DNA from: QHXQ01 sp036389375
GTDB lineage: Bacteria > Acidobacteriota > Blastocatellia > Pyrinomonadales > Pyrinomonadaceae
Length of the DNA stretch: 34,665 nt
Assembly: GCA_036389375.1 (NCBI GenBank)
Contig: DASVQA010000181.1
Span: 1 to 34,665, forward strand
Direction of reading: 5' to 3'
The position numbers and the translations under genes are program-made. This document shows, in pieces, positions 23,655 through 31,575 of the stretch; position 1 is the first letter of the stretch, and each line of letters begins with the position of its first letter. Under the pieces are notes generated by a model. That model made no database searches and was not told where the DNA came from. It saw only the letters and a list, made by a program, of their open reading frames with translations.

Positions 23655-25787
23655 TCAGCGACGACCGGCGCGTGCGCCTTTCACAACGCCAGCCTCTTGC
23701 GTCGAGCCGACTAGCTCGGCCACCAGTTCGTCTGCGCCGTAAACCTCGCGGAGCGCGATGAGCATGCCGCGCGAGTGGACACCGATGTTGCGTTTCTGCG
23801 TCTCGTCGTAGATGAAATTACCGACGAGGCCGTAGATGTTGCGGTCGAAGTTTAGCCCGACGAGTTCGGCGGCGCGGTTGATGATGGGCGAGCCGGAGTT
23901 GCCGCCGATTGTGTCGGCGGTCGAGATGAAGTTGAGCGGCGTGCTCAGGTTGAGCGTGGCCTTCTTCGTGTCCCAACGCGCCGGCAGTTCATAGGGCTGC
24001 TGGTTCTTGTGCTGCGCGGAGCGCGTGTAGAGACCGGCGAAGTCGGTGAAGGGCGCGACCGGCTTGCCGTTCTCCTGATAGCCTTTGACCACGCCGTAAG
24101 CAAGACGGAGCGTAAAGGTCGCGTCCGGGTAGAGCTTCGTGCCTTCGATGTCGAAGAGGGCGCGCGCCACCTTCGCGTAGGCCGTGCGTTCGACGCCGAT
24201 GACTTCATCTTCATAACGTTTGCGCAGGGCGCGCGCCTCCGGGTCAATGGCGCGGGCAAGCGCGATGAGCGGATCGTCAGATTTTTCGATGGCGGCCCGC
24301 CCGCCTGCGGCGAGTTGCTTGCGATAGGCGGCGTCGTTTAAGCGCGTGCCGCTGACGAGTTCGGCGGCGCGCTCGGCAGGCGTTTTGCCCTGCAAGACTT
24401 TCTGCACGCGCGCGTTGGTCGCGCCCAGTTCGTCGCGCATGAAGGTGAGCGCGTCGGCCAAGCGCGCCTGCTCAAACTCTTTGTAGACGGGCGCGGGCGA
24501 AAAGAGATCGAGTTCCAGTTGCGCGCGGCGTGCGTCCGTGTATTCGGGCAGCCGCGCGTTGTTGGGTTTCTCGCTCTCTTCGGCAAGCCGCACGAGTGCG
24601 CGCGCCAGACTGAACAGGCGCGAGTTGAACGCGCGGCCTATGTCGAACAACTGGCGCTCGCGCTCGTATGCTTCGAGCGACTTGCGGGCGCGGGCGATTG
24701 CGTCCCATGCGTCGCCATACTCTTTCGCCTTCTGCGGATCGCTCGTGACGGTGCGGCGCAAATCCTGTTCGGCTTTCACCTTGCGCGCCATGATCGTCTT
24801 GTTCTGCAAGCCCGCAAGCTGACCGCGCAGGTTCTTCAGACTGTTCTCGATGCTGAAGAGTTCCTGATGCGCCTGTAGCTCCTGCTCTGCGCCTTGCGCG
24901 CCGTAGCGGTGCAGCATCGCGGCCGTGCGCTCGTAGAATTTGATCTGAAAGGGCAGCCCCACGTCGCGCAGGAATTCAAGGTGCGCAACCGTGTTGAGGC
25001 GCTGCGTCGAACCGGGATTGCCGGGCACGAAGACGAGTTCGCCTGCGCGCGGGCCTGTCTGCGACCATTTGAAATAGTTGTCCGTGTGAATGGGTTGCCC
25101 GTTTTCATAGACGCGAAAGATGGCGAGGTCGAGATCGTAGCGCGGGAAGTTGAAATTGTCGGGGTCGCCGCCGAAGAAAGCGATCTGGTATTCGGGCGCG
25201 AAGACGAGCCGCACGTCCGTATAGCGTTTGTAGCGGTACAGATTGTACTGCCCGCCCTGATAGAGCGTGACGACTTCGCTGCGCAGCCCCGTCGCCTTGT
25301 TCGACTCCGCCTCTATGTCGCTGATAACGCGCTGCCGCGCGGCGACCGTCTCCGCGCCCGACATACCCGGCTTGACCGCGCCGCTCACACGCGCCGTCAC
25401 GTCTTCGATGCTCATCAGGACGTTCAACTCAAGGTCGAGCGCCTTTGCCTCGGCGGCGCGCGTGCGGGCGTAGAAGCCCTCCTTGAAGAGATCGTGACCG
25501 GGCGTGGACAACTTTGAGAGCGTGTCGGCGGCGACGTGGTGATTCGTTAGCACCAGCCCGTCCGGCGAGACGAACGAACCTGATCCGCCGCTATTGAAAC
25601 GGACGGAAGCCAACTGCACCTTCTGCAACCATGCGTCCGTAATCTCGAACCCGTAACGCTGCTTGATGAGCGCACGCGGCACGTTATTGAACGGCCACAT
25701 GCCCTCGTCCGCGCGTGCGGGCAGGGCGATGAACGAAACCGCGACCAGCGCCGCGACGAGCGCGCGCGTGAGTTGGTGTAATCTCAT
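23655..25787 (-). CDS. S46-family dipeptidyl peptidase (DPP7/DPP11-like)
   Basis: A 710-aa exported serine peptidase. The signal peptide is MRLHQLTRALVAALVAVSFI with cleavage near PARA-DEGMWPF; the last segment is a hallmark of the family. The trypsin-like triad can be placed: His in TNHHVAAD (83-84), Asp220 in NFPRYDLDLAIFRVY, and Ser631 in TIGGNSGSPIIN. The central helical domain covers about 260-570. S46 enzymes cut dipeptides from peptide N-termini in the periplasm and support amino acid scavenging. The specificity loop is not assigned here. The ATG has GAGGA 5 nt upstream. It is probably the first gene of a six-gene run on the minus strand (to tsaD). Confidence 0.93.
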   Translation of the reverse strand: MRLHQLTRALVAALVAVSFIALPARADEGMWPFNNVPRALIKQRYGFEITDAWLQKVQLASVRFNSGGSGSFVSPDGLVLTNHHVAADTLSKLSTPGHDLFKEGFYARTRAAEAKALDLELNVLMSIEDVTARVSGAVKPGMSGAETVAARQRVISDIEAESNKATGLRSEVVTLYQGGQYNLYRYKRYTDVRLVFAPEYQIAFFGGDPDNFNFPRYDLDLAIFRVYENGQPIHTDNYFKWSQTGPRAGELVFVPGNPGSTQRLNTVAHLEFLRDVGLPFQIKFYERTAAMLHRYGAQGAEQELQAHQELFSIENSLKNLRGQLAGLQNKTIMARKVKAEQDLRRTVTSDPQKAKEYGDAWDAIARARKSLEAYERERQLFDIGRAFNSRLFSLARALVRLAEESEKPNNARLPEYTDARRAQLELDLFSPAPVYKEFEQARLADALTFMRDELGATNARVQKVLQGKTPAERAAELVSGTRLNDAAYRKQLAAGGRAAIEKSDDPLIALARAIDPEARALRKRYEDEVIGVERTAYAKVARALFDIEGTKLYPDATFTLRLAYGVVKGYQENGKPVAPFTDFAGLYTRSAQHKNQQPYELPARWDTKKATLNLSTPLNFISTADTIGGNSGSPIINRAAELVGLNFDRNIYGLVGNFIYDETQKRNIGVHSRGMLIALREVYGADELVAELVGSTQEAGVVKGARAGRR

Positions 25788-26025
25788 AACGTCCTCAAAG
25801 AAGTGTCTTCCGAATAACCTGAGACAAACAGCGGCGACCTGATTTTAAGTTAAAACGTAGAAGGGAAGCCAGCGCACCGGCTGCCCCCGCAATTTCGCAT
25901 GCGGTTTACGCGTGGAGTGTGCGGGGTCTGCGCTCTATGCGGGCGTGGATGTGTTCCTGAAGCAACCGGCCGAGGGCGTGTTGCTCGTGTGTACCAGCAA
26001 ACGCTTATTACTTCGGGATGCTTGA

Positions 26026-26589
26026 TTAGGCCGATTCATAAAAGCTGAGTGCAGAGTCGCCCTGTTTGAGTATGCGCCAACGCCGGAGTTGCCCGACCGC
26101 GTCCTTGAGGGTGTTCTTGTGATGATGTTCGACGACGAGGATGCCGTCGGGGGCAATGAGTTGGGGCGCGTGCGTGCCGCAGAGTTCGAGGACGGGCAGA
26201 TAGTCTGTGGCGTAGGGCGGGTCGAAGAAAATTATGTCGGCGGGCGTGAGGGGGCCGCGCGGGGCGGGGCGGCGCAGATAATCGGCCGCTTCGCTCATGA
26301 CTACTTCGGTCTGATCTTCGGGCACGCCGACGAGGTCTAGGTTGGCTTCGACGAGGCCGCACATCTTGCGCGAGCGATCCACGAAGGTGACGAAGGCCGC
26401 GCCGCGCGAAAGTGCTTCGATGCCGACCGCGCCGGAGCCGGCGCAGAGGTCGAGAAAGCGCGCGTCCGTGATGCGCGGCGCGAGGACGTTAAAGAGCGTC
26501 TCACGCAGACGATCTGAGGTCGGTCTGATCTGCATCGAGGGCGGGCTTTTCAGCACGCGCCCGCGAAACTGCCCGGCGATGATCCGCAT
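26026..26589 (-). CDS. rsmD: 16S rRNA (guanine-966 N2)-methyltransferase
   Basis: SAM-dependent enzyme that methylates G966 in 16S rRNA during 30S assembly. The 187-aa protein shows the family opening MRIIAGQFRGRVLKSP and RPTSDRLRETLFNVL, motif I FLDLCAGSGAVGIEALSRGA, and the catalytic DPPY in IIFFDPPYATDY. The C-terminal strand is DGILVVEHH. Length is normal. It stands alone, convergent to nothing nearby: the S46 peptidase lies 238 nt further along. The start codon is only 8 nt from an extended -10 box, which suggests a very short leader or none. Confidence 0.95.
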   Translation of the reverse strand: MRIIAGQFRGRVLKSPPSMQIRPTSDRLRETLFNVLAPRITDARFLDLCAGSGAVGIEALSRGAAFVTFVDRSRKMCGLVEANLDLVGVPEDQTEVVMSEAADYLRRPAPRGPLTPADIIFFDPPYATDYLPVLELCGTHAPQLIAPDGILVVEHHHKNTLKDAVGQLRRWRILKQGDSALSFYESA

Positions 26590-26597
26590 AGCGGCAT

Positions 26598-26606
26598 CTT
26601 ATAACA
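26598..26606 (-). promoter_or_regulatory. Extended -10 promoter of rsmD, nearly leaderless
   Basis: On the minus strand TGTTATAAG fits an extended -10 (TG-N-TATAAT with one mismatch). Its end is 8 nt before the rsmD ATG, so transcription would begin at or just before the start codon. No Shine-Dalgarno sequence is present. Confidence 0.45.
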
Positions 26607-26645
26607 GATTGCGTGGCGGTGTGACGGGCCGACGATCAGGGGCAA

Positions 26646-26737
26646 GAAGAACCGGCAAGCCCGAGGCAACAAGCGGCGGGAGCATCAGCCCGCTGCTGTT
26701 CTCTCGCCGCCCGGTGCGTGTGGCTTGCCGGTTCTTC
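26646..26737. terminator. 16-bp inverted repeat between rsmD and the receptor gene
   Basis: GAAGAACCGGCAAGCC (26646-26661) and GGCTTGCCGGTTCTTC (26722-26737) are perfect reverse complements. The 60-nt loop holds a smaller hairpin (AGCGGCGGG near 26671 with CCCGCTGCT near 26689). It begins five bases beyond the receptor stop on the minus strand and ends TTCTTCTTG, so it is a likely terminator or 3' stabiliser of that long mRNA. Confidence 0.65.
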
Positions 26738-26742
26738 TCGCT

Positions 26743-29700
26743 TCAGAACGAATACTTCAACGCAAACTGTATACGGCGTGAGGGCGTGACGGTGTTGCTG
26801 GCTTGCCCGAAGCCGGGCGCTTCGAGGAAGCGAATGGGGATGCCGTAGTTGGCGCGGTTGATGAAATTGAACACGTCCATGCGCAGGACGAGTTGCTGCC
26901 GGTCGGTCAGGGGCAGGTGTTTGACGAGCGAGAGATCGAGTTCGAGTATGTTGCCGGCGCGGAAGGTGTTGCGCCCGACGCGCCCGTCCGTGCCGATGTC
27001 CGCGAGCAGGCGCGACGTGTCGCGCACGTCGAGGCGCAGCGGTTGACTACGATTGCCGGTCACGGTGAGGCCGTTGGTCGAGTTCAAACGATCCGTCAGA
27101 TTGCCGTCGAGGTTCACATCGAAGATCGAGTTGACGGTGAAGGGCTGACCCGTCTGGAAGCGGCCGACGCTGGCGAGTTGGAGTTGACTAAAGACGGCGC
27201 GCAGCAGGGCCGAGCGACCGTTGAGCGCGGGCAGGTCGTAGACGAAGTTGTAGGTGATGCGGTGGCGCGCGTCGAAGTTGGCAGGCGCGCGCTCGCCCGC
27301 GAAGGTCAGACTGTTCTGTGGCAGCGCCGCCGCGCCCGCGAGATCGAATACGTCTGAGACATCGTCGGTCGCCTTCGAGAGCGTGTAGGCGGCCTGTAGT
27401 TGCAGCCGGCGCATGAAGCGCCCGCGCAGTTGCACCTGTAGCGAGTCGTAGCGCGAACGGGCGTTTGTCTCGAAGCGGTTGACCGCGCCGACGCCGCTGA
27501 TGGGTCGCCCGCCGACGAGCGCCGTGCGCTGGTCGTTGATGCGTGTGCCGGGCGGGAGCGCAAGACCGAAGAAGGCCGGGTCGCCGAAGCAGGGGCGGCC
27601 GTCGCAGAAACCACCGCCACTGAAGGTGACGGGTGCGATGAAGGAGTTGCGGCCGAGATTGGGCGTGCTGAAGCGCAGCAGGTTGCGCCCCTGTGTGCCG
27701 ACGTAGGCAACCGAGAGCGCGAGCGTGCGCGTGAACTGTTGTTCGAGCGTGAAGTCGTACTGGTGCGCGAGCGGCATCGGCAGTTGCTGTTGCGGGATGG
27801 TGAAGCCGAAGCCGCTGAGGGGCGGGAGATTGCCGCCGCCTGTGCCGAAGGCGTTAAAGAGCGCGACGAGTTCCGCGAACGAGAGCGCCGGGTTGAGCGT
27901 GTTGAGCGTGCCGGGCTGCACGAGCGGCGTGCCTTCGATGAGCGTCATGCGCGGCGAAGTGAGTTGGAACGGACAACCGCCGCGCTGCTCCGGGCAGTTG
28001 CCGGTGAAACGCAGGTTCGCAAAGCCGCCCGCGCGGTCAACCGTCAAATAGTTCGGATAGACGTTGCGCGATTGGCTGACGACCGCGCCGAGAATCTGAT
28101 CGTAGAAGATGCCGTAGCCGGCCCTGAGCACGGTCGTGTGGGTGGCGCTCGCGTAAGAGGGCGAGTAGGCGATGCCGAGACGCGGGGCAAAGTTGTTGCG
28201 ATCTGGATCGAAGATGCCCGAACGGTCGCCGATGAAAGGGCCAAGCCCCGGAATCAATGCGAGCGACCGGTCGTTGAAGCCCTGCTCGATGCGGCGGCCC
28301 GTGTCGCGCGGCGGCGTGTTGTACTCGTAGCGCAGACTAAATGAGAGCGACAGGTTGCGGCGCGCGCGCCAGTCGTCCTGCGCGTAGAAATTCAACTGGT
28401 AGTAGCGCAGATTGATGGCGGAGTCAGCGCCGCGCGTGAGCGTCTGCACGAAGCCGGAGGCCGCGCCGGCCGCCGCTAAGGTTTCGGGCCGGATGAAGTC
28501 GTTGCTGATGGCGAGATTGGCGAGCCGGCCCGCCGCGTCCAAATCTAAACGCAGACGCGGTGCGCCGCCGAAGGTGATGATCGGGCGCGCGTTGGTCGGC
28601 AGCACGCTGTTGAGTTCGGTGCGGCGCATGTCCGTGCCGAAGCCGTAGTTGTGCGCGCCGACGCGCCACGTCAGGCTGTCGGCCACCTGATAGGTATTGT
28701 TGACGCGGCGCTGCGGAAAGTTGAACACGTCCACGCCGACAGGCGAGAAGCCCGCAATGTTGACTTGGCCGACAGGGCCGAGTTCGTCCTCAGTTGTGCG
28801 CCCCGGGCGTGCGACATAGACGATGGGGCCGGTGTTGGCGCGAATCTCAGGGCGTTGCTGACCGGGCGGGATAAAGATTTCCGGCAGCGTCGTGTTCTCC
28901 AAAAGCGGCGCGTTTAAGAGAAAGGGCACAGGGAAGTGGCTCGACTGTTGGAAGGTGCTGTCGCGCGCCTCGCCGAAGTTGAGCCGCGTGCGCCCGTAGG
29001 AGAGGCGCAGTTGATTAAAGAGCGGGCGCGCGGAGTTGGGCGCGCTCACTTCGCTGTTGAAGAAGAACGAATTGCCCTGCGTGCGGACGCGTGGCTCAAG
29101 CGAGGCGAAGAGTGCGCCGCCCGTCACGGGGATGATGCGCCGGTCGTCCGACAAGTTATAGCGATTGGTGACGGACTGCTGGCGACCGCGCAGGTGAAAA
29201 CTACCGTCAACCTTGGCCGAGAGGATCGCGGCGCGGCCGTTCGCGGGCAGCACCTGCGTAAAGGTGTTTGTGCCGTAGAGACCCTGCGGGTTGTTGGGGA
29301 AGGGGAAGAGACTGAAGATCGCATCGCCGCTGCGCGTGGTCGGGAACGTAAGCACTGGGTCGAGCAGCCCTCCGTTCTCGTCGCGGCGACCGAGCGGGTT
29401 GCGAAAGACGCCGGTCGCGCCTGTGCCGAACGCGCCGCGTTGTTCGACGGTGGGCACAGCGAAACTCTCTTCCTTCGTCGCATTGATGCGCTGCCCTTCG
29501 GTCGCAACGAAGTAGAAGACGTTCGGGCGGTGGACAGGCCCGCCGAGCAGGAAGCCGTACTGGCCGGAGGTAAAAGAATCTTTGCCGCCGCTCTGGTTCG
29601 TGATCGTGATCGGGCGCGGGTTGACGACATCGGCGAGCGCGCCGGGAACGTTCGTGATGTTGTCTGCAACGACGACCGCCTGATTGTTACCCGCGCGCAG

Positions 29701-30678
29701 GGGCGTGGTGGCGTTGCCGAAGGCGGTATCGAAGGGATTGCGCGCGTTTAGCTGGCTCGCATTCAGGAAGCCGTAGGCCGTGCCGTGCGTATCCTTGCCG
29801 CCGGATTTGGAGACGGCGTTGACCTGCGCGCCGATGTTACGCCCAAACTGCGCGGCCGACAGAAGCGTGGTGACTTGATACTCTTTGACCGATTCAATCG
29901 GCTGCGAGTTTAAAGCGACGAAGCCCTGCCGGCGCACGCCGATGTCCTCGTCGTTGTTGTCCGCGCCGTCCACCGTGAAATTGTTGGCGCGTGAGCGCAA
30001 GCCGTTGACGGAAAACTGACCGGCTGTGCCGACGCCCGCGCCGACGCCGGGGCCGGTAATGCTGCCGAGCGTCTGCGGCGGCGGGGCGACGCCGGGCAGC
30101 AGGAGCGCCAACTCGTCGAACGTGCGGATGATGGTGCGTCCGCCAAGTGGCAACGTGGAGATTTCCTCTTCGGTAAAAGAGTCGCCGCGCTGGCCGTCAA
30201 CCGCGTTGATGCGCGCGCGTATGTCCGTATCCTCTGCGGTGAGCGCAGACGCGGGCGCAGGTGTGGGTGCGGTCGAGGGCGTGGGCGTCGGCGTCACAGC
30301 GCCCGCCGGGAGTGGGTCGAGCGAGACGGGCACGGGCACGACCTCACCCGTGCGCGTGATAAAGAGGCGCTGCACCACCTCGCGCGGTTCATAGCCAGTG
30401 GCCGTGACGCGAATCGTGTAGAGTCCGGGCGCAAGCAGACCTTGATAGAAGCGCCCGCGCGAGTCGGTCTGTTTGGTGATCACCAGATTGGTCTGTTGAT
30501 TGATGATGAGCGCGGTGGCATCGGCGATGGGCGCACCCGTCTGGCTGTTTGTGACTGTGCCTTCGAATGCGCCCGTCACGGTGTCCTGCGTCCAACCGGC
30601 GCGCGGGACTGAGAGCGCACAGGCAACTATAACGAGAAAGATCAAAAGAAGGCGACAAGGAGGAGTTTCTTTTCTCAT
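26743..30678 (-). CDS. Oar-like TonB-dependent receptor (first copy)
   Basis: A 1311-aa outer-membrane protein from ATG 30678, chosen because a signal peptide follows (CRLLLIFLVIVACALSVPRA, then GWTQD); a frame from 30771 would add 31 unlikely residues. An N-terminal carboxypeptidase-regulatory-like beta domain (GAFEGTVTNSQTGAPIADAT) comes first, then a Pro/Thr linker, a plug domain (STLPLGGRTIIRTFDELALL and FTVDGADNNDEDIGVRR), and a long beta barrel ending in a terminal Phe (RRIQFALKYSF). Such receptors import large substrates (peptides, glycans) with TonB energy; the ligand is unknown. TTGACA (complement of 30733-30738) about 55 nt upstream is a -35 candidate without a good -10. It is a paralogue of the partial gene at 31576-34665, with long shared blocks. 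Confidence 0.92.
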   Translation of the reverse strand: MRKETPPCRLLLIFLVIVACALSVPRAGWTQDTVTGAFEGTVTNSQTGAPIADATALIINQQTNLVITKQTDSRGRFYQGLLAPGLYTIRVTATGYEPREVVQRLFITRTGEVVPVPVSLDPLPAGAVTPTPTPSTAPTPAPASALTAEDTDIRARINAVDGQRGDSFTEEEISTLPLGGRTIIRTFDELALLLPGVAPPPQTLGSITGPGVGAGVGTAGQFSVNGLRSRANNFTVDGADNNDEDIGVRRQGFVALNSQPIESVKEYQVTTLLSAAQFGRNIGAQVNAVSKSGGKDTHGTAYGFLNASQLNARNPFDTAFGNATTPLRAGNNQAVVVADNITNVPGALADVVNPRPITITNQSGGKDSFTSGQYGFLLGGPVHRPNVFYFVATEGQRINATKEESFAVPTVEQRGAFGTGATGVFRNPLGRRDENGGLLDPVLTFPTTRSGDAIFSLFPFPNNPQGLYGTNTFTQVLPANGRAAILSAKVDGSFHLRGRQQSVTNRYNLSDDRRIIPVTGGALFASLEPRVRTQGNSFFFNSEVSAPNSARPLFNQLRLSYGRTRLNFGEARDSTFQQSSHFPVPFLLNAPLLENTTLPEIFIPPGQQRPEIRANTGPIVYVARPGRTTEDELGPVGQVNIAGFSPVGVDVFNFPQRRVNNTYQVADSLTWRVGAHNYGFGTDMRRTELNSVLPTNARPIITFGGAPRLRLDLDAAGRLANLAISNDFIRPETLAAAGAASGFVQTLTRGADSAINLRYYQLNFYAQDDWRARRNLSLSFSLRYEYNTPPRDTGRRIEQGFNDRSLALIPGLGPFIGDRSGIFDPDRNNFAPRLGIAYSPSYASATHTTVLRAGYGIFYDQILGAVVSQSRNVYPNYLTVDRAGGFANLRFTGNCPEQRGGCPFQLTSPRMTLIEGTPLVQPGTLNTLNPALSFAELVALFNAFGTGGGNLPPLSGFGFTIPQQQLPMPLAHQYDFTLEQQFTRTLALSVAYVGTQGRNLLRFSTPNLGRNSFIAPVTFSGGGFCDGRPCFGDPAFFGLALPPGTRINDQRTALVGGRPISGVGAVNRFETNARSRYDSLQVQLRGRFMRRLQLQAAYTLSKATDDVSDVFDLAGAAALPQNSLTFAGERAPANFDARHRITYNFVYDLPALNGRSALLRAVFSQLQLASVGRFQTGQPFTVNSIFDVNLDGNLTDRLNSTNGLTVTGNRSQPLRLDVRDTSRLLADIGTDGRVGRNTFRAGNILELDLSLVKHLPLTDRQQLVLRMDVFNFINRANYGIPIRFLEAPGFGQASNTVTPSRRIQFALKYSF

Positions 30679-30800
30679 AAGCGTCAGCCGAAACGGCAGG
30701 CGGGATGCGACGTGTTTGGCATCCACCCGAAGTGTCAAAGTACGTGAATACGGCGGCCGAGGGATGTGCATGTTAACACCGCCGCGCGCGGGCGCTAAGG

Positions 30801-30852
30801 AAAAAATGGCCGGCGCGGCGGGCAGGGCGCATACCGGAATGTGAGGCCGGCC
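30801..30852 (-). terminator. Terminator of the DUF4337 gene
   Basis: On the minus strand GGCCGGC (complement of 30846-30852) pairs with GCCGGCC (complement of 30808-30814) across a 31-nt GC-rich loop, and then ATTTTTT (complement of 30801-30807) follows. The stem and the T run fit an intrinsic terminator, placed about 27 nt after the DUF4337 stop. Confidence 0.55.
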
Positions 30853-30878
30853 TCCGCGCCTTGCGCCGCCCGCACGGA

Positions 30879-31499
30879 CTAGGTGAGCAGCCGGGCCAGA
30901 AAATCAGGATGGATGTTTGTGCCGAGCAGACCGGCGAAGCCCATGAAGAGACCGAAGGCGGTCGGCAGCAGGGCGAGCGCGTAGAGCCAACGCTTCTGCG
31001 TCAGCGCCGTCACGGCGAGCAGCGAGATGGCGATTGAGAGCGACGCCTCGGACATGTCGAACTGATCGTCGTGCAGGTTCAACTCCGCATAAGTCTTGTC
31101 GGCCTGATCGGCATCAGCCTGTTGCTTCTGCTTCTTCTCGGCCTGATCCTGCGCGAGTTTATCGAAGGCCGCGGCCTGTTGCTCGAAGCCTGCGCGCACG
31201 TCGGGCGCGGCGACGGCCGCCTGCGCCCGTAGTTGCAACGCCGCCGCGTGGTTGACCTCTTCGCGTATGTTGCGCGCCTGATACCACGCGTAGTTGTCGA
31301 TCTTGTCGGCCTGCGCCTGCTGCATGGCTTGGCCGATGTTGTTGCCCTTCACGCTACAGATGGCCATAAAGGTGGCCAGCAGCGCGACCGTGATGGCGAT
31401 GAGCGTGTTCAAGGCAGACTTCGCGCGCTCGGCCGCTGCGTCCGCTCGCTCTTTCGCGTCATCGTCGTCAGCCACAAATTCCAACGGGTCAACGTCCAT
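30879..31499 (-). CDS. DUF4337-like membrane protein
   Basis: A 206-aa inner-membrane protein resembling DUF4337. One membrane helix at about 32-50 (LIAITVALLATFMAICSVKG) is followed by a 100-residue charged helical region rich in Ala, Gln and Asp (QARNIREEVNHAAALQLRAQ, AEKKQKQQADADQADKTY), probably a coiled coil in the periplasm or cytoplasm, then two C-terminal helices (SLSIAISLLAVTALTQ and ALALLPTAFGLFMGFAGLLG). The function is not known. The ATG has AGGAGG 12 nt upstream, with a small GGAG/CTCC hairpin between. It sits between the two receptor paralogues, 76 nt after the second copy and 200 nt before the first. Confidence 0.8.
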   Translation of the reverse strand: MDVDPLEFVADDDDAKERADAAAERAKSALNTLIAITVALLATFMAICSVKGNNIGQAMQQAQADKIDNYAWYQARNIREEVNHAAALQLRAQAAVAAPDVRAGFEQQAAAFDKLAQDQAEKKQKQQADADQADKTYAELNLHDDQFDMSEASLSIAISLLAVTALTQKRWLYALALLPTAFGLFMGFAGLLGTNIHPDFLARLLT

Positions 31500-31575
31500 A
31501 AAGGGAGAGTTTCCTCCTGCTCGTCGGTTAAGTCCGCGCCGCTGCCTGCACCGAAATTGCTTCCTTGCGCCTGAC

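Noticed and set aside
30679..30771. Longer N-terminus for the first receptor
   Set aside because: It would place 31 residues before a normal signal peptide and overlaps a TTGACA promoter candidate.
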